Origin: Lactarius indigo
Taxonomy: Eukaryota > Basidiomycota > Agaricomycetes > Russulales > Russulaceae
Assembly: GCA_025766275.1 (NCBI GenBank)
Contig: JAFKAC010000006.1
Location: forward strand, 682,001 to 746,000
Direction of reading: 5' to 3'
DNA: 64,000 nucleotides
The translations under genes and the position numbers were made by a program. This document shows positions 25,048 through 36,471 of this stretch, in pieces (within the stretch, counting starts at the first letter, position 1; the number at the start of each line of letters is the position of its first letter). Under the pieces are notes generated by a model. The model did no database searches. It was not told the DNA's origin and saw only the letters and a program-made list of their open reading frames with translations.

Positions 25048-26984
25048 CACTCTGACACTCTGACTGTCTGACTGTCTGACTCTCCAACACTCTGACACTC
25101 TGACTCTCCAACACTCTGACTGTCTGACTGTCTGACTCTCCGACACTCTGACACTCTGACTCTCCGACTCTCTGATTCTCTGACTCTCTGATTCTCCGAC
25201 TCTCTGATTCTCCGACTCTCTGATTCTCCGACTCTCTGATTCTCCAACTCTCTGATTCTCTGACTCTCTGACTCTCTGACTCTCCGACTCTCTGACTCTC
25301 TGACTCTCTGACTCTCCAACTCTCTGACTGTCTAACTCTCTGACTCTCCGACACTCTGACGCTCTGACTCTCCAACTCTCTGATTCTCCGACTCTCTGAC
25401 ACTCTGACACTCTGACACTCTGACTGTCTGACTGTCTGACACTCTGACACTCTGACACTCCGACACTCCGACACTCTGACTCTCTGACTCTCTGACACTC
25501 TGATGCTCTGACTCTCCGACTCTCTGACTCTCCGACTCTCTGACTCTCCGACTCTCTGACTCTCCGACTCTCTGACTCTCCGACTCTCTGACTCTCCGAC
25601 TCTCTGACTCTCCGACTCTCTGACTCTCCGACTCTCTGACTCTCCGACTCTCTGACTGTCTGACACTCTGACTGTCTGACTGTCTGACTCTCTGACTCTC
25701 TGACAGTCCAACTCTCTGACAGTCCAACTCTCTGACAGTCCGACTCTCTGACTCTCCGACTGTCTGACTGTCTGACTCTCCAACACTCTGACACTCTGAC
25801 TCTCCAACTCTCTGACTGTCTGACTGTCTGACTCTCCGACACTCTGACACTCTGACTCTCCGACTCTCTGACACTCTGACTCTCCGACTCTCTGATTCTC
25901 CGACTCTCTGATTCTCCGACTCTCTGATTCTCCGACTCTCTGATTCTCCAACTCTCTGATTCTCCGACTCTCTGATTCTCCGACTCTCTGATTCTCCAAC
26001 TCTCTGATTCTCTGACTCTCTGACTCTCTGACTCTCTGACTCTCCGACTCTCTGACTCTCTGACTCTCTGACTCTCCAACTCTCTGACTGTCTAACTCTC
26101 TGACTCTCCGACACTCTGATGCTCTGACTCTCCAACTCTCTGATTCTCTGACTCTCTGACACTCTGACACTCTGACACTCTGACTGTCTGACTGTCTGAC
26201 ACTCTGACACTCTGACACTCCGACACTCTGACTCTCTGACTCTCTGACACTCTGATGCTCTGACTCTCCGACTCTCTGACTGTCTGACACTCTGACACTC
26301 TGACTCTCTGACTCTCTGACTCTCTGACAGTCCGACTCTCTGACAGTCCAACTCTCTGACTCTCCGACTGTCTGACTCTCTGACTCTCCAACACTCTGAC
26401 ACTCTGACTCTCCAACTCTCTGATTCTCCAACTCTCTGATTCTCTGACTCTCTGATTCTCCGACTCTCTGATTCTCTGACACCCCGACTCTCTGACACTC
26501 CAACTCTCTGACTGTCTGACTGTCTGACTCTCCAACACTCTGACGCTCTGACTCTCCGACTCTCTGATTCTCCAACTCTCTGACTCTCCGACTCTCTGAC
26601 TGTCTGACACTCTGACACTCTAACTGTCTGACTGTCTGACACTCTGACACTCTGACTCTCCAACTCTCTGATTCTTCGACTCTCTGACTCTCTGACTCTC
26701 TGACTCTCCGACTCTCTGACTCTCCGACTCTCTGACTCTCTGACTCTCTGACTCTCCAACTCTCTGACTGTCTGACTGTCTGACACTCTGACTGTCTGAC
26801 TGTCTGACTGTCTGACACTCCGACACTCTGACTGTCTGGCTCTCCGACACTCTGACACTCTGACTCTCCGACACTCTGACACTCCAACACTCTGACTCTC
26901 CGACACTCTGACAATCTGACTTTCTAACTCTCTGACACTCTGACACTCCAACTCTCTGACACTGTGAGTCTCCAATTCTGACAC
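25048..26984 (-). repeat. Right 8-bp tandem array (about 240 units), inverted
   Basis: Units are the reverse complement of the left array (ACTCTGAC, TCTCCGAC, TGTCTGAC). All three minus frames are open for the same reason as on the left. The outer 370 bp are almost identical to the left array, while inner units differ in order. The inner arrays have therefore drifted by unequal exchange or replication slippage. Confidence 0.95.
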
Positions 26985-27484
26985 TTATTGAATATATTAT
27001 CTATAAATAGTTTCCCTAAATAATATATTATGTAAGTTTCAGGTAACCTGGCTTACTGATTTTGTGATAACTTTTAAATTTTTACATGGAGTCTTGTGTA
27101 GCAGAAATTGTTAAGTTATTTTTCAATGAAAAAACGTTAAATCTTTTCTGAATGTGGCCACAGAATGGACTGTGAAAAAATGCGTGACAGGTGTGACAAG
27201 TATGGACTTTATGTCTTTTCAGAGATTTTCTGTTTCTGAGAAATTGTTGAAAGACTTTAAATTCATGCCACAGCTTTTCTTGAGGACAATTGTGACATAA
27301 GCTATATGTTTTTTGCATATGTAATTGTTAAGTTTTTTCACAGTTTTTCTCATCTGATAATCCCTGAATGGACTTAAAGTCCATTTACCATAATTTTCCG
27401 AGTACAGATTTTATAAAATCTTTAAGTATTAGTCATCACTTTTTTACAATCTTTTCGTGTAAAGACAGAATCATGCTGTCAGTG
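26618..27484 (-). repeat. Right terminal inverted repeat
   Basis: Reverse-complement partner of 19534-20400. The outer 490 bp are unique and AT-rich; the inner part is array. The right end is GTCAGTG, so the GTCAG core of the array unit is also present in the transposon terminus. Confidence 0.9.
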
Positions 27485-27767
27485 GCGGCTGAGGTCCGGT
27501 ACCGACATATCAATGGGCGGGGCACGGGTTTGGGCATGCGTGTGCCCGATGCGGAGTACGCGAGCACGTTGTCGTCGTCATCTAGGGGGACATTTCCAAA
27601 GCGGGCGGGGACGACCTCGAAGCTGAGGGAGGATTGGAATTGAGGGCTTGGAGCAGGATATATGGCGGATGCTCTCGGTAAAATGAATAGATGGTGATAC
27701 GGTCTCGACGGGCCGGGCTGTGGGCCTAAGCTCCGTCACGGTTCCTGCCTCCTGCAACCGCCTTCCA

Positions 27768-29047
27768 ATGGCGACTAACGGGTCTGCGAACAACATGGCG
27801 AATATCATCACAGCACTCGGAAACGCTTTCAAGGACCCTTCAGGTGCAACGATGAGCAACGATCGCTTGGCTGCGGTTCTACTCCAAAATATGAGCCAGC
27901 TCACTGACCTTGCCAAGCAAGGAAAGCTCAACCAGCAGCAGATAATGCAGGTGCGCCACCTCGTCTGTAACATGACTATTTCCCGCCCTCATTAAGGTGT
28001 ATTTTCGTTTTCTTACGTCTGCAGCTGCGGGATTACGCAGACAAACACAAGCCCGCTACGACGAAACAGGTGCGTGTGACCATTTAATGTGGGCCAATGA
28101 CTGACCTTGTCGCGTGTCTTCACTGCAGCCAGCGGCCAGCGCCCTCCCTCAGGCGAATTTCTCGGCCCTCAAGGCAACGACTGGAAGCTCGCCCGCTCCC
28201 ATGCTAGGCGAAAGTTCCAATTCCAAGGACACATACCCAATTAGCCAAACACTGAACGCAGCGAACCCAGGCCCCGTCTCATGGGCGGTTTCAGCTGCAG
28301 GGCGCCCAACGCTCACGGGTGGTCTGACTGCGGGCCGCATAGCTGGTGAGCGTTTTGTATTCCCACTCTCTCGATGAGGTTTTTTGTTATTGTTGTTGAT
28401 GTGGCTTCAAGGTACCCCCTCTGCGCTGAAGAACCCGAGTGACGAGACATGGGCTACAGACGAGACATCCTCACGGCGCAAGTCGACGCCCGGCGACGCG
28501 AGCATGCGCCGGTCGATCCAGGACCTCGTCCTAAGCATCGACCCGAACGTGAAGATCGAGCCCGAGGTCGAAGACGTTCGTCCCTTTTGTCTTTTTTTTC
28601 GTGCCTGGCTTTTCCTTACACGAGGCACCTACCTTTTTTTTTTGCATTCACGTCTCTGCCCTCTCTGCAGCTCCTCTTGGATATCGCAGACGAATTCATC
28701 GACTCGGTCACCAATTTCGGCTGCCGTCTCGCGAAGCACCGCGGCGGCGACACGCTAGAAGTCAGGGACTTACAGCTCCACCTCGGTACGCACATTTCAA
28801 TCCCCCACTCCGCATCCGCCCCGGCCAGCTAGTACTATATGCTTTTCCCACAGAACGGAATCATAACATCCGCATCCCGGGCTTCGCATCGGACCTGACG
28901 CCGATCGCGCTTTCTCAGACGGGTGTGGCGCCCGCGCCCCAAGGCACACAGGGCACGAAGAAGGGCGCGCAAGGCGCGCAAAATTCGCTTCGTGCCCACC
29001 GTCTGGCACAGGTGGCACAGGCCAAGCGAGAGGCGAAGCTTATGTAG
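27768..29047 (+). CDS. TAF12: TFIID/SAGA subunit TAF12
   Basis: Histone-fold TBP-associated factor of the TFIID and SAGA complexes, acting in the nucleus. The preferred start MATNGSANNMANIITAL is at 27768; an in-frame ATG at 27720 also exists. A Gln/Ala/Pro-rich N-terminal half spans several exons. The histone fold begins after the intron ending near 28671: LLLDIADEFIDSVTNFGCRL, then AKHRGGDTLEVRDLQLHLE, then RNHNIRIPGF. A basic Gln/Ala-rich tail (RAHRLAQVAQAKREAKLM) ends at 29047. At least five short introns are present. Its start codon is 283 bp from the mobile element, which must sit in or near its promoter. Confidence 0.93.
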
Positions 29048-29239
29048 AAGCTCGTTACAATTTCTGTCTGTCCCATCGCTTTCCGTGTATCTTGCGTGTA
29101 ATTAAATAATAACGACCACTGTTCTATCCGAATTAAACAAGTGTGGTGTATACTGATGCTGCCATTACTCTCAAAAGACTGCGAAATTCTTGCACTATTC
29201 CCGCTGTCGAAATTGCGGAAATGATCATGAAGTTCGAAC

Positions 29240-29850
29240 TCAACAAAGCCTGAGACAACTCCGGTTGACATGCTCAAACTCATTTGAAGGACAACAATAA
29301 CACCGAGCAAATTGGTTGCCACTGTCCCCGATGTTGTTGGGTCGATGTCGTGACCTACTCTTTGATCGGGTAGAGGTGGGAGTTGGGAAGGCCTTCTTGA
29401 TTTGTTCCTCGACCCAGAAATATGGCGTCACATATGGCGTCACATAAGTTACGTCTGTAGAGTCAGTCATGCCAGAACCGCTCGTGAGCGGGCCGTCCAG
29501 CCCATCAACAACAATGGACCCCGAATCCCCGGGGGCAGAGAATGCCCCTTCCTTGTGGCTATATAAGTGGATGGCGATCTCCATCGACGTCGACTTGATG
29601 TCATAGTCATGGTATTCTCGAACAAAGGACTCTATACCAGTTCCGCGACCGATGATGACACCAGTGCTCTTACCATTTTTGATGACGATAACTTGAAGGA
29701 ACCCCTCTCCGTTTGCGTCGAGCAAGGTTGGTTGGGGTATTTCCTTCTCCTTGACGATGCCCTTAACTTGCAGGAGGCCACCAACCAGATACTTGAAGGA
29801 GAAGCGGCCCTCAGGGTGACTATTCGACTGCCCTTCTTTGCCACACTAGT
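29240..29850 (-). pseudogene. Fragment of a GDSG-motif trypsin-fold-like protein
   Basis: One open stretch without a credible ATG: HPEGRFSFKYLVGGLLQVKG, VIIGRGTGIESFVREYHDYD, SMEIAIHLYSHKEGAF and SAPGDSGSIVVDG. The GDSGS motif and surroundings match a large mushroom family with a chymotrypsin-like fold. The N-terminal part is missing upstream of 29850, where an in-frame TAG lies. A 12-bp tandem duplication near 29420-29445 inserts an extra VTPY. It looks like a 5'-truncated copy, though an unseen upstream exon is possible. Confidence 0.6.
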
Positions 29851-30074
29851 CGTCACAGCCACATCTTGTGCGTACGCTCTTGGTCATACGGTGATATAAT
29901 ATACAAATGGGGCCCAGAGAAGAACAATCACAACCATGCTTGTCTCCACCTCTCCGAGGTCACCGGAAGAGCCACACGACCAACGAGCGCGTCGCGGTGT
30001 TGACATGGACAAATCGAATCAAGCCAAATTAATTTACATACAGCCGGAATCAATATTATCACAATGTAACATTC

Positions 30075-30441
30075 TTTGCTCATTTGGAACCATACTCTAC
30101 CAGCAACTGCGCAACTTCATCACGTCCTTTTGTCAGTGCCACTGGCAGCGGGGTCCTTCATTCACATCCGTTCCATTCTCTAGCAGGACGCGACCGACCT
30201 CCAGCTTCGATGACGACACTTGATTCAACGGTGTTTGGTGGAAATTATCCTGCACGTTGGGACCCGCGCGCCGTGCTTCAGTAATAATTGCGCTGCCAGG
30301 GGATATTTTCCTCCGGGGCCATGATGCCGTGATGTCATGCGCCATGCAATGGCGTTCGGCCGTATTTGTCCTGGGATTTAGCATCTGCCCTGCACTCAAG
30401 TAGCACTCAAACAACGTCTGAATTCCCTGAATCTGCTGCAT
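30075..30441 (-). pseudogene. Ankyrin-repeat gene fragment with frameshift
   Basis: Minus-strand translation gives about two ankyrin units: NVQDNFHQTPLNQVSSSKLE then VGRVLLENGTDVNE. The next unit (KGRDEVAQLLVEYG) continues in another frame, so a frameshift separates them. No start codon or flanking repeats are seen. It is a relic of an ankyrin-repeat gene. Confidence 0.65.
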
Positions 30442-30739
30442 AATGTCTTGCCCTTGGAGCTTGGCGGTTTATTTTCTGGCGGAATTCAAGAGAGGAAGAG
30501 ATACACCCCACTTGCTGCACGCCTCCCTCTGCTCGTCATTCACTCTGCCTCATTCACTCCACCTCAGACCGGCAAAACTCCGGCAAAACGATCAATCGCT
30601 CGGGAATACGGACCGAATAGTATCGACTGACAGACTCTCACAGATACGATGACTTGTTTTGGCAGGCTAACTACTAGATTTGTGGCCAAGAGGCGCATAA
30701 ATTGTACGAGCTGGGCCATCATCGGGGCTGGTCTATGGT

Positions 30740-31284
30740 CTATAAGCATAAGCCGCCTGATATCCAGAACGCCCATCTCTGGTGCACCCAACTCTTCTCA
30801 ATCCTTCGGTTGGTGAATACTGGAGCCCCAATCTTCGGTGGCGACATTCTCCAAAGCCCAGACTCAGAACCAAAGCCTGCGCACGAACAGCCGCGGAGAA
30901 ATGAACTGGGGTACCATGTGTGGGGACCGGGCGTGTTCCGTCATCGTCCGGCTTTCGACGAGAATCAGAGGTCCACGAGAGGGCCGCGGTGGGGAGGTGG
31001 CCGAACACGCCGCCTGTGGTGCGCGCCATGGTTTGCACGAAGTCGATAGTCGCCTCGTCCGCCCGGCTGAGCGAGTTCCACGCATCTCCGAGGTCCCTGA
31101 TGGCCTCTCGGGTCGTTGGGCCGCCCATTGTCGCCACGAAGCGCTCCTCCATGTCGTCGGGCTTCACCTCGAGGTTGAGGCCAAAGTACAGGATGTCTGC
31201 CGCCTCCAACCTGCCCTTCAAGTGGTGGTCGATGATCTTAGTAGTCTGCGCCGCCCCCTCGTCTTCGTCCCCGCCTTGCTGCAA
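30740..31284 (-). pseudogene. Relic copy of the C-terminal part of the 41-42 kb gene
   Basis: The frame contains DMEERFVATMGGPTTREAI, RDLGDAWNSLSRADEA and DFVQTMARTTGGVFG. These match the equivalent stretch at 41012-41310 (DMEERFVETLGGPMTQEAV, DAWNSLSWADE, VQTMVRTTGGVLG). DNA similarity covers roughly 30986-31275. Only the C-terminal part of the family is present and the flanking sequence is unrelated. Confidence 0.6.
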
Positions 31285-31886
31285 GCAAGGTTACAGTCGA
31301 CAACGGAGGCACGCGTGAGTGAGTGAGAGTAGAGTGTATGCTCCCGCTAGTATCTCCTCAATATTATTCATAGATAACCGTTTATTGTAACGTTTAACTA
31401 ACTTACTGTAATATTCAGATTGTATAATCACTGAGTCTAGCTGTACTTTCCGGGAACCCGACAAGCTTGCGCAATATGTCACCCTGATAATTCACAGCTC
31501 AGACTGTGTCATGACTCGTTTTCTACTGTATAAATCCCTGTCCTATCCTAGATATAGGCTAAGCTCTCAATATAGGGAGGATAGGATCTAGGACTACAGA
31601 AAAAGTCATCCGAGTTTCCAATCAAGACTGTAATTAAGTCACTGGGCACTCATCCCAGGACTGAATACTAAAGGTGAAAACTATGTACTGAACTTCCGGT
31701 GCCCGTACTTTCTAGGACCGACACCCGACGAATAAAAGCCCAGCCAGAAGGACTGGAAACGGGAGTTAGAGAAGCAAAGCCTCATCTGGACGGTGCCGTC
31801 CTAGGCCGTTTGTAGGTTTTTACGCTACCAATAGGCGCGAGTGTACTGTAGTTTCTAATTCCGAGCTATGCTACCTTTCTGACTCT
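31285..31886. other. Intergenic gap
   Basis: About 600 bp with no convincing exon. It contains a small inverted pair around tcctatcctagatatagg and atagggaggatagga (31540-31590) and nothing else of note. Confidence 0.35.
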
Positions 31887-33534
31887 CTAAACGTACTGTA
31901 CGTCAGCGGGTGTGTATACCTGCGACGCTGATGCTGTATGGCTGCGCACCGTCTGACCGTTCAAAGGAATCGGGGTAGAGTTCCAGTGGGTACCCTTCGA
32001 GGGCGTTGTGTGTGGTGCACACCCCATGGAGCGCTGGTACTGTGAGCGCCGAAACGTACGTCGATGGTTGCTCTTGTCCACCAACAATCTGCATACGAGA
32101 ATTGCTGCGAAACCAGCAACAAGGTGGTAAAACACAATTGGAACAGGAGCAGGTACAACTTACATGCTGTAAAAGTACGAAAGAACATAAAGTTTCCCAA
32201 TCACCGCTTGGAGAGTTGGGTACCACATTAACCCCGGTCCCTAGGTGTCGGTGGTGCACCTGTCAGCCGCGGGAATTTGACATGCCACGACGAAAGGAAC
32301 GCACCGGATAGAGATGGTGCGATACACCGTATAATATAGAAATACCAAGGGTGCAGACAGTTGGTGGGATAACCGATTGCCACACGATAGAAATATGACG
32401 AGAAATCCACTTAGCAAAGAAATCTTTGAGCAATTCGGGGGACACCGCTGACACGAGGACTGCAACACGCACCTGGACCGTGTGATCTACGTATATCCGC
32501 TTCCTTGACTGAGTGAGATAATAGAACACTGAATATTCATCCGAATAAGAGATGAAAGATCACTTTCCCAGGAACCAAATGCATGAGGCTCACAGATGCT
32601 ACTAAGAATGATGTCCAAGACTAAGAGGGGCGTGTTAGGTACTTCGAAAAATTTCCTGGACGGAAAGTCATCTCACTCGAAGAGAAAGCGCTATACAAGA
32701 GAACTGAGGGCCATGTCAGAAAGGTCATGAGAAGAAGAGGCTCCTTTCTCACAAGACCAGAATACGGGTGAGCGGCTCGGCTTCCCCTCACCGAATCTGG
32801 TGATAAACAACCCGAGAGTGTCGAAAATGGCCAGCCCAACCGAACCCAGAAGAAGGAAAAGAAGCGGTATCTATGTCGAATTCAGCACACCGTTCTCATC
32901 TCGCTACGGGGGTCAAACTAACAATCAAATACGCGTTCCTTCTCAAGATCTGGTCCGTGTAGGTCATCAAGAAGAGAACTGTGGGACGGAGGGAAAGCGC
33001 ACATGATAACAGCGCCAAATGAGCAGCGATTGAACAGGAGTCGATATGAGCACTGTCTGGAGGTGACACTCGTATGACATCGATGATCACTCATGAAGGG
33101 TAACAAACCAAAAGCATGTGGACCCTTTCTGTCCAAGCCCAGACCAACTAGGGTCTGTATAGTCAGAATGATGCACGATAGGGCGGTGACAATTCCACGC
33201 ACCAGTTCCCCGTAGTGCTCAACGTAGATTCGCCAAATGGAGAGGAAGTATACGGCTGTTTGTACGCTTTGCAATGATGAAGTGAAAAATATTAAAAGAG
33301 TGTGAAAAGTGACCAAAATGCCCACAATCCAATTGTTGTTATGAATACGGTCAGGACGGTGATGAAGCGATCTCCAGTACGCCGTGGCAGAGACAGCCAT
33401 GTCGCAAGCTGAGAGAAAACCATGCCAGTTTCGATTCCTTGAATGAGGAGGCCAATGATCCCAGGGCCGAAAACGTTGACCCGACTTTGCGATCCGGAGG
33501 CGTCCCACGGCGCCGTGGTAGGCAGGTCAGGCAT
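31887..33534 (-). CDS. Multi-pass membrane protein of a mushroom family (DUF6534-like)
   Basis: Start MPDLPTTAPWDASGSQ at 33534. Spliced pieces give consecutive hydrophobic helices: FGPGIIGLLIQGIETGMVFS, FITVLTVFITTIGF joined to VQTAVYFLSIWRIYVEHYGE, STPVQSLLIWRC, then RRNAYLIVSLTP joined to PLLFLLLGSVGLAIFDTLGL. VFYYLTQSRKRIYVDHTVQ and SVIPPTVCTLGISILYGV follow, and a last helix FYHLVAGFAAILVCRLLVDK with a polar tail ends at 31887. This pattern of about seven helices with a cytoplasmic tail fits the abundant agaricomycete integral membrane family. Function is unknown. Exon borders are approximate. Confidence 0.6.
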
Positions 33535-34389
33535 GACAACCACTTGCAAAGGACACCCCGTTCGGACGCACACGCCACGCACAAGGGAGGAAGTAAAGGG
33601 CGATACACGGGAAACGTCACGCTATAAAATCCGACGTGATATATACATATATATAGGAAGAAACACGAGGGGCGTTGCTGAGTCAAGACAAATTAGTGTC
33701 AAAGACTCGGACGTAGCGAAGCGAACCTGAGCAAGGGCCACTGCGCCAAAGGGGGATACTCAGGCTGTTCCCGAACAACCCATTCGGACGGGACTATTAA
33801 GTCGAACATCGATTTCCTCACTCACCTTCGGCTTAATTGTCACCAAATGAAATAGACAATGTCTGGTACTACTCCTCAATGTACTCGAACTCTTTTTCTT
33901 GGTTAAAGTCTTGTTGTGTTGCGAAGTTAGCAAAAAGGCTCCCTGTCACGCCTTGCCGACCAAACTCGTGCACAAAGCTAAGCTGACAGGGGTCTCGTCC
34001 GCCTTCTTGGTTATTGCCCGACGGCGGCACGTGCACCTTGCCAACAACGCCACATATTTCTCCTACAAGCAAGGTCACTGTCGACAAGGTCGACGCTTAG
34101 ATGTAGAAATTCTAGGTGCAACTTATGCGGTCTGAACCGGGAACGTTGTCTTCGGGGTGCGAGAGAGAAGGGTAATGTAATTCTTCCCCCTCCATCAATC
34201 GCGGAGTTCGAGTTCGGGTTCGGGTTGGGGAATCGATTCGGAGCGTCGGAGATTCGGTTGGGGAAAGACCCCAGAACAGGAGGATCGTATTCGAAGCTAG
34301 GTAACGAGTACTGCAGTCGAATACAGGTCGAGCTTAGGGGTCGAAGGGTTACAGACTAGGCCTTAAGTACTACAACGGTCCAGTCAAGA
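33535..34389. other. Intergenic gap
   Basis: About 850 bp with no gene I can support. It includes a short (TTCGGG)n-like run at 34205-34230 and a TA-rich stretch (atatatacatatatata) near 33638. Confidence 0.35.
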
Positions 34390-36234
34390 GAAGAGACGGA
34401 ATGAGTCGTATCAAGTCAACCATAACACATAACTCCGTCATGGTACTAGATTGTTTTTTACCTTCACAGTCCAGCACCGCAGAGAATAGATTCTTCTCGT
34501 CCAGAAACTCCAATCCAAAAGTCCTGTGGTTGAGAGCAGCTGATTTTCGACCTAGCCCTGGGGGAACGTTAGACACAAAACGCCTGTCCGCCCTTGGCGG
34601 CAGTGCTCCCCTGGACCTGTGAAAAGAAAGGAACGGTTTGTTTCTTTATTGGATGGTCTGACCCAAAAGAGAATTGAAAAATGTGGAGCTTTCCTTCGGC
34701 AATAATGAACGAATCGAACGCCACTTGCTTTTGAGCTTCCACTGCGTAGTAGACCTTATCTTTGATTGGGTGGTCCAGGCCAGATATTGGATATACAAAC
34801 GTCTCCGCTGGCCTAATGTCAATCGGTCGCACAAGCGACGGATTCGCGTCGTCTCCGTGATCGGAGTGCCATTAATTTCCTTGGCTAGATCCGCTCGACT
34901 CCCTTTTAACCATAGGAACAAGCTCGAGCGCAATCTTCTTCTCTAGAATTGATTGGGCCAACGATTCGTACACGAGGCCGGCAATGCACCTTGTCCCTTC
35001 AACGTTCTCCAAGCTTTTGTAGAGTACGATTTGTGCAGCTCGTGTTTCCTTTTAAAGTCGGTTCCGAAGCTCCAGCTTGACCATATGTATGATGGGCTCC
35101 AAGCATCCGTAGAAAAATTTGTCATCATCATCGCCGTCCCTCGGTAAACGTTTCACGAGTATAAGGGTGGGATTCGTCATCAATCCCGAAATTTACTGTC
35201 GCGAGCCATGTCGCCCAACTTCCTTAACGAAAACTTGTGGAGTGCGGATTCATAGCAAGCTTTATGTGCAGCTAAGAGGGCCTCGTTACGGAGGAAGTCG
35301 AGGCAAATCCGGGGAGTAGGGCCATACAGATTATACATCTCGTCAATACGCGGGTCGCTAGCTGTAAGTCCATGAATCACAGCACTACACAGAACAAAAG
35401 GGTCAGCCCCAAAACATAGAGGGCAGAAGAGGACGAGCTAACGCTCGGGATATCTCCTCTCTTGTCCACGGATTCATAATAGCGGTGCTACATTGCGTAG
35501 TCTTAGTTAATTGTTTCCATGGAGCTGATTGAGGAGAGGAAGGTAATATAATAAGATGATTGGTCTCGTGCGCAGCAAGATAATCCGGGATTCCATTCCA
35601 GCAGTCGTCGGCATCAATTAACGTCCAAATACGGGTCTTGAACTTAGTGGAGCGGTAGTCCGATGGGATTTCGAAGACGCCTTCCTCTACAAAGAGATAA
35701 CGAGTCCCAGAACGGAACCAGATGACTGGCTTCCCTTCGGTGAGACGTCGGCACAGAGCATAAACAACCCAATAACTCTTCCCTTTCAGCCAGGATATTT
35801 CAGAAACGGTAAGATCAGACAGTAAAACGCTCACCAATGCCGGGTTGTCCTGTGATGACGACTGAGGGGGCCATATGGTCGTCACGATGTAATTCCAGAT
35901 ACTTGTTGCAATATCCATAGAGCCGGATGTACTCTTTGCGAACCCAGAGCTTTGAGCGTCGTATATCTGGGACGCCAAGATCGAGGATGTAACAACCGGG
36001 ACCAGTCTCATCTTCCTCACCCTCGCCCTCGTCTGCATCTTTATCTTTATCTATGTTCATGGATTCGTTCTCGGGCACATCCTGCATACTCTGGAGCCAG
36101 AACTTGCGATGCAGCTGCACAAGTGGATCAATATCGTCAAGCGGGGTGACCATGGTCATCGACTTGAGACGTCTCTCGTCGATGATGGCGCCATACACAG
36201 AGGGAGAACGCTGTTCTATGAGGGAGGAGGACAT
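34390..36234 (-). pseudogene. Broken copy of Crinkler/RHS-type NTPase-nuclease gene
   Basis: Paralogue of the intact gene at 43809-45588. ATG 36234 (MSSSLIEQRS) and the N-terminal half are preserved. These include Walker A TGQPGIG-KS split by a conserved intron, Walker B RIWTLIDADD, and MNPWTREEISRALARP. From about 35200 leftwards it decays. A 2-bp loss after GDMARD shifts the frame, and TAA replaces a codon in LELRNRL-KETRAA. Further stops occur near KREPSGSS. The C-terminal nuclease-like region (DSFIIAEGKLHIFQ) survives only as scattered in-frame pieces. A truncated NTPase-only product is conceivable. Confidence 0.8.
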
Positions 36235-36471
36235 TCAGGAAGAAGAATAGGAGAGAGGTTGCGACTAACTTACCGAGTCTAGGTATGCAGTCACCGATAA
36301 CCTAATTACGTCGCCAATGACGCGCCTAATGTCACGCATCACGAGTGACGCATTACGTTACTTACAAAGTGACTGTGACATTGCATTAGTCATGTGCTTT
36401 GTAGAACTTAGCGATGGGATGGGTCTCTGCTGCTGCTATGTCACGCGTCACGCGTCGCGGATGAGTGCTGG

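Larger units (their letters stand above)
19534..27484. mobile_element. 7.95-kb non-autonomous TIR element with 8-bp arrays
   Basis: The ends are CACTGACAGCATGATTC at 19534 and its exact reverse complement finishing at 27484, flanked on both sides by GCG (19531-19533, 27485-27487), a likely 3-bp target duplication. Terminal inverted repeats of about 0.87 kb differ by only a few bases, so the insertion is young. Inside lie two oppositely oriented arrays of an 8-bp unit, a nested LTR-like insertion and a 1.2-kb unique spacer. Terminal CACTG plus a 3-bp duplication is typical of the CACTA/EnSpm supergroup, to which the mushroom Plavaka elements also belong. No transposase is visible, so it would need an enzyme supplied elsewhere. 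Confidence 0.85.

Noticed and set aside
24898..26984. Minus-strand frames of 393, 624 and 550 codons
   Set aside because: Mirror image of the same octamer artefact on the inverted array.
20036..26984. CRISPR-like or centromeric satellite array
   Set aside because: Units are 8 bp with no spacers, in a eukaryote, and bounded by transposon ends rather than spanning a centromere.
34205..34230. Telomere-like TTCGGG run
   Set aside because: Only about three imperfect units, and the motif is not the fungal TTAGGG repeat.
34943..35131. Separate small frames over the C-terminal part of the 34-36 kb copy
   Set aside because: They are alternative frames of the decayed NTPase paralogue, shown by alignment with 43809-45588.
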